Positions 8,090 to 17,027 of a stretch of DNA of 64,000 nucleotides are shown here, one piece after another. Location: the NCBI RefSeq assembly GCF_004803465.1, contig NZ_SRSF01000002.1:577208-641207 (forward strand), read 5' to 3'. Origin of the DNA: Neolewinella litorea (GTDB lineage Bacteria > Bacteroidota > Bacteroidia > Chitinophagales > Saprospiraceae). How positions within the stretch are numbered: position 1 is the first letter of the stretch; each line of letters starts with the position of its first letter. Made by a program: the position numbers and the translations under genes. The notes beneath the pieces are model-generated. The model was not told the origin of the DNA. It did no database searches and worked only from the letters and a program-made list of their open reading frames with translations.

Positions 8090-10309
8090 CTAGCCGACGG
8101 GTACTCCGGGCGTGCGGCGCAGCGGGGACCAGATGTCCTTATAACGGGTCGCACCGTAAGCCCGCCTGAGCGCCTGGGCGGCCTGCAGACCGGATTGAAT
8201 AGCCCCGTCTATGTACCCTACGTTCAGACCGAAATCGGTCCAGTCGCCGCAGAGATAAAGGTTACCGTAGCCGCTGCCATCGGGCCGCAGCCGGTGGCGC
8301 GCGGTGTCGGGCAGGGAGAGCGTGTACTGGTCAGTGGGTCGTACGTTCAGCCGCACGTACTGGTAGGCGAACCGTTCTTCCGGCGAGGCCGACGCCTGCG
8401 GACTGTAAAGCAGTCGTCCGTCGAAGGTGGCATTGGGCGAATAGGCATCCGGCCAGAAGTAGGCCATATAGCGGTCGAGGTACTGGCGGAAGGAAGCCCG
8501 CAGACGGGCAAGTTCCCGAGCCGGAAAGCCGTGGTCCGAATAGGGAGGAAGCGGAGTAGCCAGCGGATACGGACCGGTGAAGTAGGCCACGAAACCGGGC
8601 CGATTGTCATTCGGCCACTGTTCGTGGGGAAGGACGAGGGTGCTGTCGAGCCACGAGTAGAGCGGGTCTTCGTACACCACCACGTTGGGTGCTCCCCCGC
8701 TTGGCGGCAACCCCCAATCGTACAATTTGAACCCGAGTTTGCGCAGGTTGGGCTTTGTCCAGATCTGGGCCGACTGCGTGGGCGTAGTGGCGACCGCCTC
8801 CACCATTCGACGCCATTCGGGGCGGTTGTCGATGATGCTCGAGCACACGGTGGTCAGGCAGCCTACCGGAATGCCGAGGATTACCTCGTCGAAGTCCTCG
8901 CCCAGGGTGAGGGTCCGGGTGCCCGCCCCGGGCCAGTCGGCCCACGGATCTTCCAGGTCGACCCCCTCCGTGCGCAGCCGATTGGCTTGGGTGGGGTCAA
9001 GTTGTTCGTAGCGCGGGGTACTGGGCCAGGCCCGGACGCCGTCGGGCAGCACCACCGCCGGGTCGTACTCGGCCGCCGTGAGATCGACCTGGCGGAGTAC
9101 GTCGATGCGCTCGATGCGCCCCGCGGGGGAGTGGTAGACCTGCTCGACGCGGTGGAAAAATTCAAACTTGACGCCGCGCGCCTTCAATACCTGATAGAGT
9201 GGCATCACCAGGGTATCGCCCGTGCCGTAACGCATCTGGAATACGAAACTGCCCTTGTAACCGATCGACTGGATCAGGAACTGCAGGGCCGAGCCGGCCG
9301 CCAGGGCACCGCCCCGGTCGTTGACCAGGTTGGAAAAGGTGCCGGTGTAGAAGAACCGTACCACGACGCTCTCCAACAGGTAGTCCGGCGCACCCTGCCG
9401 ACGCAGCCATTCCCGGAAATCGTACCGGTCGATGGCCTCGAAGTGGAAGGTTTCAGTCTTCTCTTCGTATACGTCGTCGAGCACCCCCTTGAGCAGGTAG
9501 TAGCCAAAGGTGAGAAAGAGGACGATGCGTTCCAGCCGTGGGTGTTTGCTCAGGCCGGCGTACAGCAGGTCGTCGCTCTGTTCCAGGAAATTGCCGATCT
9601 GCCGCAGCAGGCGGCGGTGGTGGGCGTACTCACTATCCATAGCCCGGGCGTGGGCGGTGTGGAAAGCCTCCTGCAGGTTTTGGTACCTGGGGGGTAGTTT
9701 GCGTTGTTGCTGGCTCACCAGAACTCCGACCGCCCCGGCCAACCAGCCGCGCCACCCCCTGGCGGGCAGTCCGAAGTAGGGAAAGAAGTGCGCCAGGATC
9801 AGGCGCTCGATCGGGTTGACGTCTTTGCCGTAGGGGCTGCCCATGACGAACTCCAGCAGCAGGGCCATGCCCTTGCGGATCAGCGCCCAGGGTGGCAGCG
9901 GCCCGGAGGTACCCGGCAGTTCTGCGGTACGGGGAAAGATGAGGGGCCAGCAACTCCAGTGGTCTGACCGTTCCTCCGTCGTCAGGAGGGTGGTGTCGTT
10001 GCGGTCCAGTCCGTCACGGAACAATTCCTGCAGGGGGCTGTCCGGATCCAGTGCCCGCCGGGTGCGTTCGGCGTACACGTCCCGGAAGAGCCTGAAGGTG
10101 GTATCGTACCAGCCCTGCAGGATATGGATGCCGTGTTCTTCGATGCGCCCGTGGTCGCCCCGCCCGGTGGCGGTCTTGCCGCCCAATCGCCATCCCGGTT
10201 GGTAGACGGTCACTTCGTAGTGCTCCGACCAGCGGGGGTAGTCGGTCAGTTCGTGGGCCGCGGCCAGGGAGGCGAGTCCTCCGCCAAGAATGGCGATCTG
10301 TTTGGGCAT
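8090..10309 (-). CDS. FAD-dependent amine oxidase/desaturase-like oxidoreductase
   Basis: The 739-residue product starts MPKQIAILGGGLASLAAAHE, an N-terminal Rossmann dinucleotide-binding motif (GGGLAS), followed by a GWRLGGKTATG segment as in phytoene desaturase/amine oxidase flavoproteins. The C-terminus has NLYLCGDWTDFGLNVGYIDG, the second FAD-contacting motif of this superfamily. It is longer than typical phytoene desaturases (about 500 residues) because of a large middle insertion that contains the helical region around residues 160-290. It resembles the NAD(P)-binding proteins related to HpnE/COG3349. The substrate is unknown. The gene begins 5 bp after the stop of the upstream unknown gene, so the two are probably one transcript. 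Confidence 0.8.
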   Translation of the reverse strand: MPKQIAILGGGLASLAAAHELTDYPRWSEHYEVTVYQPGWRLGGKTATGRGDHGRIEEHGIHILQGWYDTTFRLFRDVYAERTRRALDPDSPLQELFRDGLDRNDTTLLTTEERSDHWSCWPLIFPRTAELPGTSGPLPPWALIRKGMALLLEFVMGSPYGKDVNPIERLILAHFFPYFGLPARGWRGWLAGAVGVLVSQQQRKLPPRYQNLQEAFHTAHARAMDSEYAHHRRLLRQIGNFLEQSDDLLYAGLSKHPRLERIVLFLTFGYYLLKGVLDDVYEEKTETFHFEAIDRYDFREWLRRQGAPDYLLESVVVRFFYTGTFSNLVNDRGGALAAGSALQFLIQSIGYKGSFVFQMRYGTGDTLVMPLYQVLKARGVKFEFFHRVEQVYHSPAGRIERIDVLRQVDLTAAEYDPAVVLPDGVRAWPSTPRYEQLDPTQANRLRTEGVDLEDPWADWPGAGTRTLTLGEDFDEVILGIPVGCLTTVCSSIIDNRPEWRRMVEAVATTPTQSAQIWTKPNLRKLGFKLYDWGLPPSGGAPNVVVYEDPLYSWLDSTLVLPHEQWPNDNRPGFVAYFTGPYPLATPLPPYSDHGFPARELARLRASFRQYLDRYMAYFWPDAYSPNATFDGRLLYSPQASASPEERFAYQYVRLNVRPTDQYTLSLPDTARHRLRPDGSGYGNLYLCGDWTDFGLNVGYIDGAIQSGLQAAQALRRAYGATRYKDIWSPLRRTPGVPVG

Positions 10310-10314
10310 GGCGA

Positions 10315-11229
10315 TCAGACGGTGTTGGGCGCGGGTGGCGGCGCGGGTAAGCGGGTGAATATCCCGCGCAAGGTGCCGAGCAGCTTAACCCAACAGGGGG
10401 TGGCGCGCCGGGGCAATCGGCCGGTGGGATAGACGGGCTGCCCATTGCGGATGAGTTCCACCAGGCGGGGCTGTCGATTCCAGTCGGCGGCGAGGCGGTA
10501 CAGGCGATCGAGCTCCGGCATGATCAACACATTGTCGAACAGCTGCACGCCGAGCGACTCGCCGCAGTGGCAGTGGCCCAGAACATGGCGAATGTCACGG
10601 TCCGAGAGGGGGTACGTACGCGGGTAGAAGGCCTCAAACTGGGTAAGTAAGTCCACCGCTGCCCCCCCGGGCGAGGCGAAGATCCGCCCCAGGTCCCCGA
10701 AGGCGAACGGCGCCTCCTCCACCATGGCCTGGGCAAAGAGCAGGCGGTACAGGACGACATTCAGAAAGATGCGTTCCGGCGGGCGCTCCTTCTTCGCGAG
10801 CGCGGTGTAGGTCAGGTATCCGTCGATGATGCTACAGTTGTGAGCACGGTACCAGGTGGTGTCGTCGGGCCGGTTCAGGTACTCGTGCCATAGTTGAGCG
10901 GGCGTGGGCAGTAGTGTGGGGTCCACCATTCTGTCGGCGGCCCGCACGGCAAGTTCGCAGGAATAGATGTAGTGCAGGTTCACGGCGCTCCACCAGGCGC
11001 TGCCCGGGGGCTTACTATTGAGGGGGCGTAGTACGGCCCGTTCCTGCCAGCGCATGAAGGCCAGTTCGGAGTTTCCGAGGCTGGACAGCCCACCGTTTCG
11101 GTGGCCGTACTTAGCGTAAAACTGCTGCCGGGAAGCGTACCGTTCCGACGGCGAGTCCTGTAAGGATTGCACCCAGGACCGTACTTCCCGCTCGATTTCC
11201 ACGAGCGGGCCAGCGACTAGTGGTGGCAT
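10315..11229 (-). CDS. Hypothetical protein paired with FAD oxidoreductase
   Basis: The product has 304 residues from ATG 11229. It is soluble and rich in Trp, Tyr and Arg, with no signal peptide. A central helical region (RIFLNVVLYRLLFAQAMVEE) and a C-terminal HVLGHCHCGESLGVQLFDN segment with HxHC and Cys residues are the most distinctive parts. I do not recognise the family. It lies directly upstream of the FAD oxidoreductase with a 5-bp gap, which suggests co-translation and a shared pathway. The tight pairing is the only functional clue. Confidence 0.65.
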   Translation of the reverse strand: MPPLVAGPLVEIEREVRSWVQSLQDSPSERYASRQQFYAKYGHRNGGLSSLGNSELAFMRWQERAVLRPLNSKPPGSAWWSAVNLHYIYSCELAVRAADRMVDPTLLPTPAQLWHEYLNRPDDTTWYRAHNCSIIDGYLTYTALAKKERPPERIFLNVVLYRLLFAQAMVEEAPFAFGDLGRIFASPGGAAVDLLTQFEAFYPRTYPLSDRDIRHVLGHCHCGESLGVQLFDNVLIMPELDRLYRLAADWNRQPRLVELIRNGQPVYPTGRLPRRATPCWVKLLGTLRGIFTRLPAPPPAPNTV

Positions 11230-11390
11230 AGTGTGAGGGGCTGTTTATGCGCCCCTACCAAACTGACGCAGAGGCCTTTACAAAACTACGGGCGGGCCGG
11301 GATATTAGCGAAAAAAAGACGTAATTTTCAGTAAAGGAGACACCCCGCCTCCGGCCCCTTTCGTCGTGGTTTGGACCTCCACCTTTGGAT

Positions 11391-13367
11391 ATGCATCAGG
11401 CTCCGGTGGTACGGCTTGTTCTGCTTACCCTGTTACTGGTTACCGCCGCCTCCGGCAGCACCCAGCCCGTGATCGTATTGGACGCCGCCGACGGCGTGCA
11501 GACCGTGGGCACGTACACCGCTTTTTTCCGCACGCCGGACGAACTGTCCATAGAGGAGGTGATCGCCCTGGACAGTTCCGGTGCCTTCCACCGCCTCAAC
11601 CAGGCGGCCCCCAATTTCGCAGCCACCTCCGATATTGTCTGGCTGCGCTTCACCGTGCGCAAGGTTTCTCCCCTGCCTTTCTACCTGCACCTGAGCTCCG
11701 CTTTCCTCGACCGGATCGAACTGTACCAGATCGGCGAATCGGGCCCCCGCCTCCTGCGCCGCACGGGCGACGATCTTCCCTTCGCGGAGCGCGACCTGCA
11801 GGTGCCGAGTTTTCTCCTGCTGCTCGACCAGCGGGTGGAGGAAACCCGCACCTATTACCTGAGCGTCCGCTCCGATCAGCCCCTCTTCTTCTCCCTGCGC
11901 ACGGGTACGCCCAAGGCTTACTTTGAGGACCTCCACACCCAGGATTTCCTGCAGGGGGTCTACTTCGGTTTCATGCTGCTGATCTTCCTCTACAACTTCC
12001 TGATCTACGTATCGCTGCGGGAGAGGGTCTACCTCTACTACGGCTTCTACCTGCTGAGCATTACCCTCTTCATGAGTTTCGTTTTCCAGTACCTGTTCCA
12101 GTACTTCTGGCCCAATTTCCCGCAGCTGAACCGCTACGCGGTCGCTACTGCCGGACTCACCATCATCTCCGCCGTGCTCTTTTCGCGGGAATTTCTCTCT
12201 ACCCTCACCAACGCGCCCCGGTTTCACCGGCTTTCCCGTTTTTTCCTTGGCCTGGGCGGCCTCATCATTATCCTCGTCGTCGTACAGGTACCCTTGCTGG
12301 CGTTGATGCTCTCCCAGGCGGGAATTTTGCTGCTGGCCCTGTTCCTGTTCGTCCTCGGTGTGGTATTGTACCGGCGGGGATTCTCCCCGGCCAAATATTA
12401 CCTGATCGCCTGGGGCGTACTGATCCTGGGCTTCGTGGCGGCCATGCTGGAATCGCTCAACGTACTTCCCGTGAGCCCCCACCTGAATTCCCTGCAGATC
12501 GGTTCCGCCCTCGAGGTGACCCTGCTCTCCTTCGCCCTGGCCGACCGCATCAATACCTACAAGCGCGACCGCATCCAGGCCCAGCGGGAAGCGCTGCACG
12601 CCGCCCAGACCGCCCACGCCCTGGTAGCCCAGCAGAAGGAAATTCTGGAAGAGCGGGTGGAGGAGCGCACCCGGCAACTCCACGAAACCCTACGGCTGGT
12701 GGAGATCGAGCGGGAAAAATCCGACCACCTGCTCCTCAGCATCCTACCCAACGACATTGCCGCCGAACTCAAGGAACGGGGGTACGCCGAGCCGCGCTTC
12801 TTCCGCTCCGTCTCGGTCATGTTCATGGATATCGTCCAGTTTTCCAGCCTGACGCGCGGTCTGCCCGCCCGCGAACTGGTGGACCGCCTCGACGACATCT
12901 TCAACTGCATCGACGATATCGTCAGCACACATAGTCTCGAAAAGATCAAGACCATCGGCGACGCCTACATGGCCGCCGGGGGTATCCCGAACCCGGATGA
13001 CGGCCACGCGGTCCAGATTGTAGTCGCGGCCCAGAAGATTCTCGAATGCGTCGCCCAGTTTCCGCCCGATAGCCGGGGCAACTGCTGGCAAATGCGCATC
13101 GGCATCCATACCGGACCGGTAGTGGCCGGCGTGGTGGGCAAAAACAAGTTCGCCTACGACATCTGGGGCGAAACCGTCAACCTAGCCTCCCGCATGGAGG
13201 TCAACAGCGCCCCGGGGCGCATCAACGTATCCGAAGCGACATTCAACTACATTCAGGACCACTTTGCCTGCACCTTTCGCGGACAGGTGGAAGCTAGGAA
13301 CATCGGTCTGGTCGGCATGTATTTCGTCGAACCTGGCAGTAACGGATCACCCGTCTGTCGTTTCTGA
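11391..13367 (+). CDS. Adenylate/guanylate cyclase with 7TMR-DISM sensor module
   Basis: The product has 658 residues from ATG 11391; a TTG two codons earlier is in frame. It has a signal peptide, an extracytoplasmic sensor of the 7TMR-DISM type (about residues 30-175), seven predicted transmembrane helices (about 180-390), a coiled coil with LEERVEERTRQLHETLRLVE, and a class III nucleotide cyclase domain from about residue 440. Metal-binding Asp residues are visible in VMFMDIVQFSSLT and in KTIGDAYMAAGG, and the transition-state Asn/Arg segment in WGETVNLASRME. It would make cAMP or cGMP in response to an extracytoplasmic ligand. The ligand and nucleotide specificity cannot be settled by eye. 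It is transcribed divergently from the FAD oxidoreductase pair. Confidence 0.92.
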   Translation: MHQAPVVRLVLLTLLLVTAASGSTQPVIVLDAADGVQTVGTYTAFFRTPDELSIEEVIALDSSGAFHRLNQAAPNFAATSDIVWLRFTVRKVSPLPFYLHLSSAFLDRIELYQIGESGPRLLRRTGDDLPFAERDLQVPSFLLLLDQRVEETRTYYLSVRSDQPLFFSLRTGTPKAYFEDLHTQDFLQGVYFGFMLLIFLYNFLIYVSLRERVYLYYGFYLLSITLFMSFVFQYLFQYFWPNFPQLNRYAVATAGLTIISAVLFSREFLSTLTNAPRFHRLSRFFLGLGGLIIILVVVQVPLLALMLSQAGILLLALFLFVLGVVLYRRGFSPAKYYLIAWGVLILGFVAAMLESLNVLPVSPHLNSLQIGSALEVTLLSFALADRINTYKRDRIQAQREALHAAQTAHALVAQQKEILEERVEERTRQLHETLRLVEIEREKSDHLLLSILPNDIAAELKERGYAEPRFFRSVSVMFMDIVQFSSLTRGLPARELVDRLDDIFNCIDDIVSTHSLEKIKTIGDAYMAAGGIPNPDDGHAVQIVVAAQKILECVAQFPPDSRGNCWQMRIGIHTGPVVAGVVGKNKFAYDIWGETVNLASRMEVNSAPGRINVSEATFNYIQDHFACTFRGQVEARNIGLVGMYFVEPGSNGSPVCRF

Positions 13368-13377
13368 ACCACCCGCG

Positions 13378-14154
13378 CTACAGCTGCCCCACGAAGCGCT
13401 GGAAGGCCGCCGGATCTTCCCGTTTCGCGGCGCAGTCGAGGTCGGCGGCGCGGGCGTTGATCTTCTGGATACGGTTCTGGGGATTGGGATGGGTGCTTAA
13501 GAATTCGGTCACCTGGCCCCGGCGTTCCACCTGCTCGAAGAAGCCGGCCGCGCCATTGGTGGCGTAGGGCGTGGCGCAGAGGTAATCAACCGAACGGGCG
13601 TCGGCCTCCGCTTCGTCTGCTCGGCTGAACCCCAGGTTGATCAACTGGTTGGCGAGCTGCGCCAGAATTCCGGAGTTGTCGCCGCCGGTCAGCAGCCGTT
13701 GCAGGGCCGCCAGTCCGAACCGCTTGGTAGCCTGCTGGGTCGAGTGCCGCTCGGCGGCGTGGGCGATTTCGTGGGCCAGCACCCCGGCAAGCTGGTCAGG
13801 GCCAGTCAGGGAACGGATCAGGCCGGTAAACACGAACAGGTAGCCGCCCGGCGCCGCAAAGGCATTATTCACCGGCCGGTCGATGAGGTAAACCCGGTAA
13901 GGAAACACATCCGCGTGGGGCACACCGCCGAGGTCCACGATCTCGTCGACCATGCCCTGCACGTACGCGTAGGCTTCCCGGTGGGTGTCCGGATCCAGCA
14001 CGGGAAAGGCAGCGGGGTCCTGCAAAATTTCCGCCATCGCCTGCCGGCCGAGCTCCACGTCCTGGCTGACCGGAAATACGTTGATATCCGGCCCCCCGGA
14101 ACAGGCAGTAAGTCCCCCGACCACCAAAAGCAAGAAAAGACGAAGTATGCGCAT
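13378..14154 (-). CDS. M48 family metalloprotease, lipoprotein
   Basis: The product has 258 residues from ATG 14154 (MRILRLFLLLVVGGLTAC), with a lipobox (GLTAC). ATGs at 14172 and 14190 are possible but would extend the signal peptide. The zinc site is intact: HEIAHAAERH supplies two His ligands and the catalytic Glu, and the Glu in SRADEAEADARSVDYL is the expected third ligand. Downstream STHPNPQNRI is the usual M48 C-terminal segment. The layout matches envelope proteases of the BepA/YcaL/LoiP group, which degrade misfolded outer-membrane proteins. It is convergent with the cyclase gene, with a 10-bp gap. The family call is very secure. Confidence 0.92.
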   Translation of the reverse strand: MRILRLFLLLVVGGLTACSGGPDINVFPVSQDVELGRQAMAEILQDPAAFPVLDPDTHREAYAYVQGMVDEIVDLGGVPHADVFPYRVYLIDRPVNNAFAAPGGYLFVFTGLIRSLTGPDQLAGVLAHEIAHAAERHSTQQATKRFGLAALQRLLTGGDNSGILAQLANQLINLGFSRADEAEADARSVDYLCATPYATNGAAGFFEQVERRGQVTEFLSTHPNPQNRIQKINARAADLDCAAKREDPAAFQRFVGQL

Positions 14155-14200
14155 CAACGTCAGAAGCCCCATACCCACCCCCGTGTTCACCCAGTAAAAT

Positions 14201-14345
14201 GCGGCCTCAGGCCGCGACAGTAAAATGCGGCCTCAGGCCGCGAAAGCAGAATGCGGCCTCAGGCCGCGACAGTAAAACGCGGTCTCAGACCGCGAAAGCA
14301 AAACGCGGCCTCAGGCCGCGAAAGCAAGACGCGGTCTCCGACCGC
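14201..14345. repeat. Hairpin array I: six 26-bp units, each a GCGGYCTCMGRCCGC palindrome
   Basis: Palindromic cores begin at 14201, 14227, 14253, 14279, 14305 and 14331, exactly 26 bp apart, separated by short A-rich linkers such as GACAGTAAAAT and GAAAGCAAAAC. Cores are either GCGGCCTCAGGCCGC or GCGGTCTCAGACCGC (last copy GCGGTCTCCGACCGC), so the C-to-T change on one arm is matched by G-to-A on the other. The array fills the gap between two minus-strand genes. There are no unique spacers and no cas genes. Confidence 0.95.
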
Positions 14346-14356
14346 GCGCCCCCCAC

Positions 14357-15160
14357 CTACTCCACCAACCCCGCTACCCCAGGCCGCAGCCACTCCTCCA
14401 CTTCCCCGTAAGTCAGCTCAATGACCACCTCCCCCGCCGCATATGGCGCGATAGCGTAAGGTTCGTACACGAACCGCACCCCGTCCGGCAGTGGTGCCAG
14501 GTTATCCGTCACCGGCACTGAATCCACGTACAGCATACCTTCCGTAAGCGAATCCCCCCGTTCCGTAAGCAGGCGCCGCAGGTGCGGCTCGCTCCCTTCC
14601 CTGAACAGGTCAGAGAAGGCAAGTCGCCGGGGCGGGGTGGTCGCGAAAGGGAGCAGGGTCGTCACGAAATTGCCGTGGGCACCGCCGGAGTAGATGTAGT
14701 AATGGTGGGCCAGAACGACCAGACTGTCGTTTTGGAAGACCACTTCCGTTTCATGGTCTTCCGCCATGGTGAAGGCACTGGGGGCTTCTTGCAGCCATTC
14801 TTCCTCCAGTTCCTGTTGCTGGTAGTCGCTGAAGCGGCGTGCCTGCTCGCTGGGCAGCACCTCTTCCAGTGAGGCGCCCACGGCCAGGGGTTCTCCCAGG
14901 ACGTAGGCCGCCAGGGTATCATTAATCATGCGCCGGAGCGTGGGGTCGCCGTCGGTCGCGCGCAGGGTAGACAATCGGTAGGTGTAGTACGGCCCGCGGG
15001 GGCGCAGGGCCGCCGAGTCCTCTAGGGTATACGGTTCCCACTTCAGGGGATCGACTGCGGGCCGGACCGCGGTAACCGGGTCATCATCGGGGATCGTTTC
15101 GGCGTTCTCGCAGGCAAAAAGGCAACACAACAACAGGAGCAGCGGGGCGGCGGTGCGCAT
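14357..15160 (-). CDS. DUF3298/DUF4163-type lipoprotein (RsiV-like)
   Basis: The product has 267 residues from ATG 15160 (MRTAAPLLLLLCCLFACENAE), with a lipobox (LFAC). The frame is open for 57 more codons upstream, but they lack signal-peptide character and reach into the opposite promoter region. The core contains YYIYSGGAHGNF followed by a LAFSDLFREGSEPHLRRLL segment, which fits DUF3298 with a preceding DUF4163 region. This domain pair occurs in RsiV anti-sigma factors and PdaC deacetylases and in many stand-alone periplasmic proteins; in RsiV it binds lysozyme. No deacetylase or sigma factor is adjacent. Its function here is unknown. It is divergent from the 546-residue hypothetical gene. 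Confidence 0.78.
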   Translation of the reverse strand: MRTAAPLLLLLCCLFACENAETIPDDDPVTAVRPAVDPLKWEPYTLEDSAALRPRGPYYTYRLSTLRATDGDPTLRRMINDTLAAYVLGEPLAVGASLEEVLPSEQARRFSDYQQQELEEEWLQEAPSAFTMAEDHETEVVFQNDSLVVLAHHYYIYSGGAHGNFVTTLLPFATTPPRRLAFSDLFREGSEPHLRRLLTERGDSLTEGMLYVDSVPVTDNLAPLPDGVRFVYEPYAIAPYAAGEVVIELTYGEVEEWLRPGVAGLVE

Positions 15161-15262
15161 GAGCAAGGGGCGTTTGGAGAACCAAGGTACGGTGGTTGCC
15201 GGGCAGTGATCACCCGTTACGACCCTTAACCCAACCGCCCATTTTGTAGCAAGTCGGGGGCG

Positions 15263-15325
15263 TTGACTTAGGATGTAGCCGTTATCTTTCCCCGTTGCCG
15301 GTAGGCCTCCGGCCTTTATCTTGCA
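15263..15325 (+). promoter_or_regulatory. Two candidate tandem Bacteroidota promoters
   Basis: TTG at 15263-15265 followed after 17 bp by TATCTTTC (15283-15290) fits the TTG/TAnnTTTG pattern. A second set, TTG near 15295 and TATCTTGC at 15318-15325, lies 19 nt before the ATG at 15345. Either could drive the 546-residue hypothetical gene. Confidence 0.45.
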
Positions 15326-15344
15326 CACCACTCAACACTCGATC

Positions 15345-16985
15345 ATGCCACGACTCGACAGTAGCATACGGGGACTGAATGAGGAACCCCGGGACGATTT
15401 TGAGGGCCTCTCGTCCAGCCAGATGCGTCAACTTCTGTACTTTTTCCTGGGGCCGGGTAGCCTGGTGAAAGTGCGCGACGACCTCGACGCCGCCACGTTA
15501 GCCGAGCTGCCGCTGCCGCGCTTCGCCACCGACCTGCTGAATGACCTGGCCAAAGGAGAAATCAAACTTACGGCCAAGGGCAACCTGCCCGGCAAGCTGG
15601 TGAAGGACTACTACGCTACCGGCCGCTTGCCGGACTACGCCATCGAGCGTGGCATCACGAAACTGACCGGCGAAGACGACTACCTGCCCATGCAGACGGT
15701 CAAGCACCTGCTGCTCCAACTCAGGTGGATCAAGAAACGGCAGAACCGCCTGTCCATAACGGCCAAGGGTAAAAAGGCGCTCCGGCTCCCGCCCGCTGAT
15801 TTCTTCCGCGAAATGTTCGTAGCCCACTTCACCGGCTTCAACCTCGGATGGTGGGACATGTACCCCGACACCTCCATGCTCCAGCATTTCGCACCCTACC
15901 TCACTTTTCTGTTGCTGGTGCTGGGCGAAACGAAGCGCCCCATCACCGATTACTCCTCCCGGCTGCGGCGGGCGTTTCCCATGCTTAACGAAGACTATCC
16001 CGGCACCCTGCTGGACCGCGCCACGGAGACCCGACTCTTCGAACGCTACCTGGCCTACTATGGATTCGTGGAAGTCACCAGGGAAAGGTACAACCCACCC
16101 CAGCCCGCTACGGTAGTTGTCACCGACCGCTTTCGCCGCGTCTTTCACCTCGACCGCGATGCCCGCCCCGCCCCGCCGAGCGAAGAGGAACAGTACGAAA
16201 GACAACTCAAAACCGCCCTGTTCGACGCCGAAATGGGCAGCCAGACCATGATATCCGACGACTTGCCCCTGGAAATGCTCGAAGCATTTCAGCAACAGAT
16301 CCGGGAACTGGAACAGCAACACTCCGGTGCCCCGACCGTCCGCATCGGCGACCTGATCGGCGACATTAAGCTCGTACCGCCTCGGGAAATTACCGGCCTG
16401 TCCATGGCCCGCCGCGAGATCAGCCGCCTCACCGAAGCACTGCGGGCCCAGCGCATTCTGGTCCAGGAGGCCGAGGCCGCCGAACTCGACGACATCAACT
16501 TCTACGAGTACCTGTACAACATGCTCCTGAACCACGAGATCGTCCCGCCGCCCCCCGGCACCAAGCGGATGGTCCCCTTCCACGAGGTGTTCCTGGCCAA
16601 CTTCGACCCGCTGGAGGCCCTCACCGAGTCGTTCCTGCTGGCGCTCTTTGACCTCGACCATACTTTTCCGGCGGACCTCCTGGCCAGGGAAATGCGCTTA
16701 GACAACCGCGTGGTACCCAGGCAGCGTGCCCTGGAACACCTGCGGAAGTGGCGGAAGGAATACACTTCCATCACGCCCCTGGCCTTCGAAGTGGTAACCG
16801 ACGGCCCACACGTGGAACCACCCAGCGACCGCCAGGCCATAAAATTCTATCTGGTGGCCTACGAGGTCGTTCGCCGGGCCGGCGGGGCACCGGAAACCTT
16901 CGAGGGACCGGGCGTGATGGAGTTTCTGCTGGAAGACGATGAGTGGCGGATTACCGGCGCGGAGTTCCCGGGCTTCGCCTTTTAG
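15345..16985 (+). CDS. Hypothetical protein, 546 residues
   Basis: ATG 15345 gives MPRLDSSIRGLNEEP; the frame is open upstream from a TTG at 15321, but the ATG is the better start. The protein is soluble, without signal peptide, with many charged and Leu-rich helices. Its N-terminal half has winged-helix-like character (for example VKHLLLQLRWIKKRQNRLS and ITAKGKKALRLP), and the middle carries an acidic region around SEEEQYERQLKT. The C-terminal third is another alpha/beta region ending in EWRITGAEFPGFAF. I do not recognise the family and propose no function. It is flanked by a divergent lipoprotein gene and a convergent membrane-protein gene. Confidence 0.7.
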   Translation: MPRLDSSIRGLNEEPRDDFEGLSSSQMRQLLYFFLGPGSLVKVRDDLDAATLAELPLPRFATDLLNDLAKGEIKLTAKGNLPGKLVKDYYATGRLPDYAIERGITKLTGEDDYLPMQTVKHLLLQLRWIKKRQNRLSITAKGKKALRLPPADFFREMFVAHFTGFNLGWWDMYPDTSMLQHFAPYLTFLLLVLGETKRPITDYSSRLRRAFPMLNEDYPGTLLDRATETRLFERYLAYYGFVEVTRERYNPPQPATVVVTDRFRRVFHLDRDARPAPPSEEEQYERQLKTALFDAEMGSQTMISDDLPLEMLEAFQQQIRELEQQHSGAPTVRIGDLIGDIKLVPPREITGLSMARREISRLTEALRAQRILVQEAEAAELDDINFYEYLYNMLLNHEIVPPPPGTKRMVPFHEVFLANFDPLEALTESFLLALFDLDHTFPADLLAREMRLDNRVVPRQRALEHLRKWRKEYTSITPLAFEVVTDGPHVEPPSDRQAIKFYLVAYEVVRRAGGAPETFEGPGVMEFLLEDDEWRITGAEFPGFAF

Positions 16986-17027
16986 TACGTTCGCAGCACC
17001 TGCGCTCCGCCGCCCAAAGTGGTGCGC

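Noticed and set aside
11433..12683. 416-codon minus-strand frame
   Set aside because: It is a shadow opposite the nucleotide cyclase; composition is Gln/Glu/Gly-rich without domains.
14201..14345. CRISPR array
   Set aside because: The linkers are near-identical and only about 11 bp long, there are no unique spacers, and no cas genes are in the window. The same holds for 49069-49258 and for arrays A and B.
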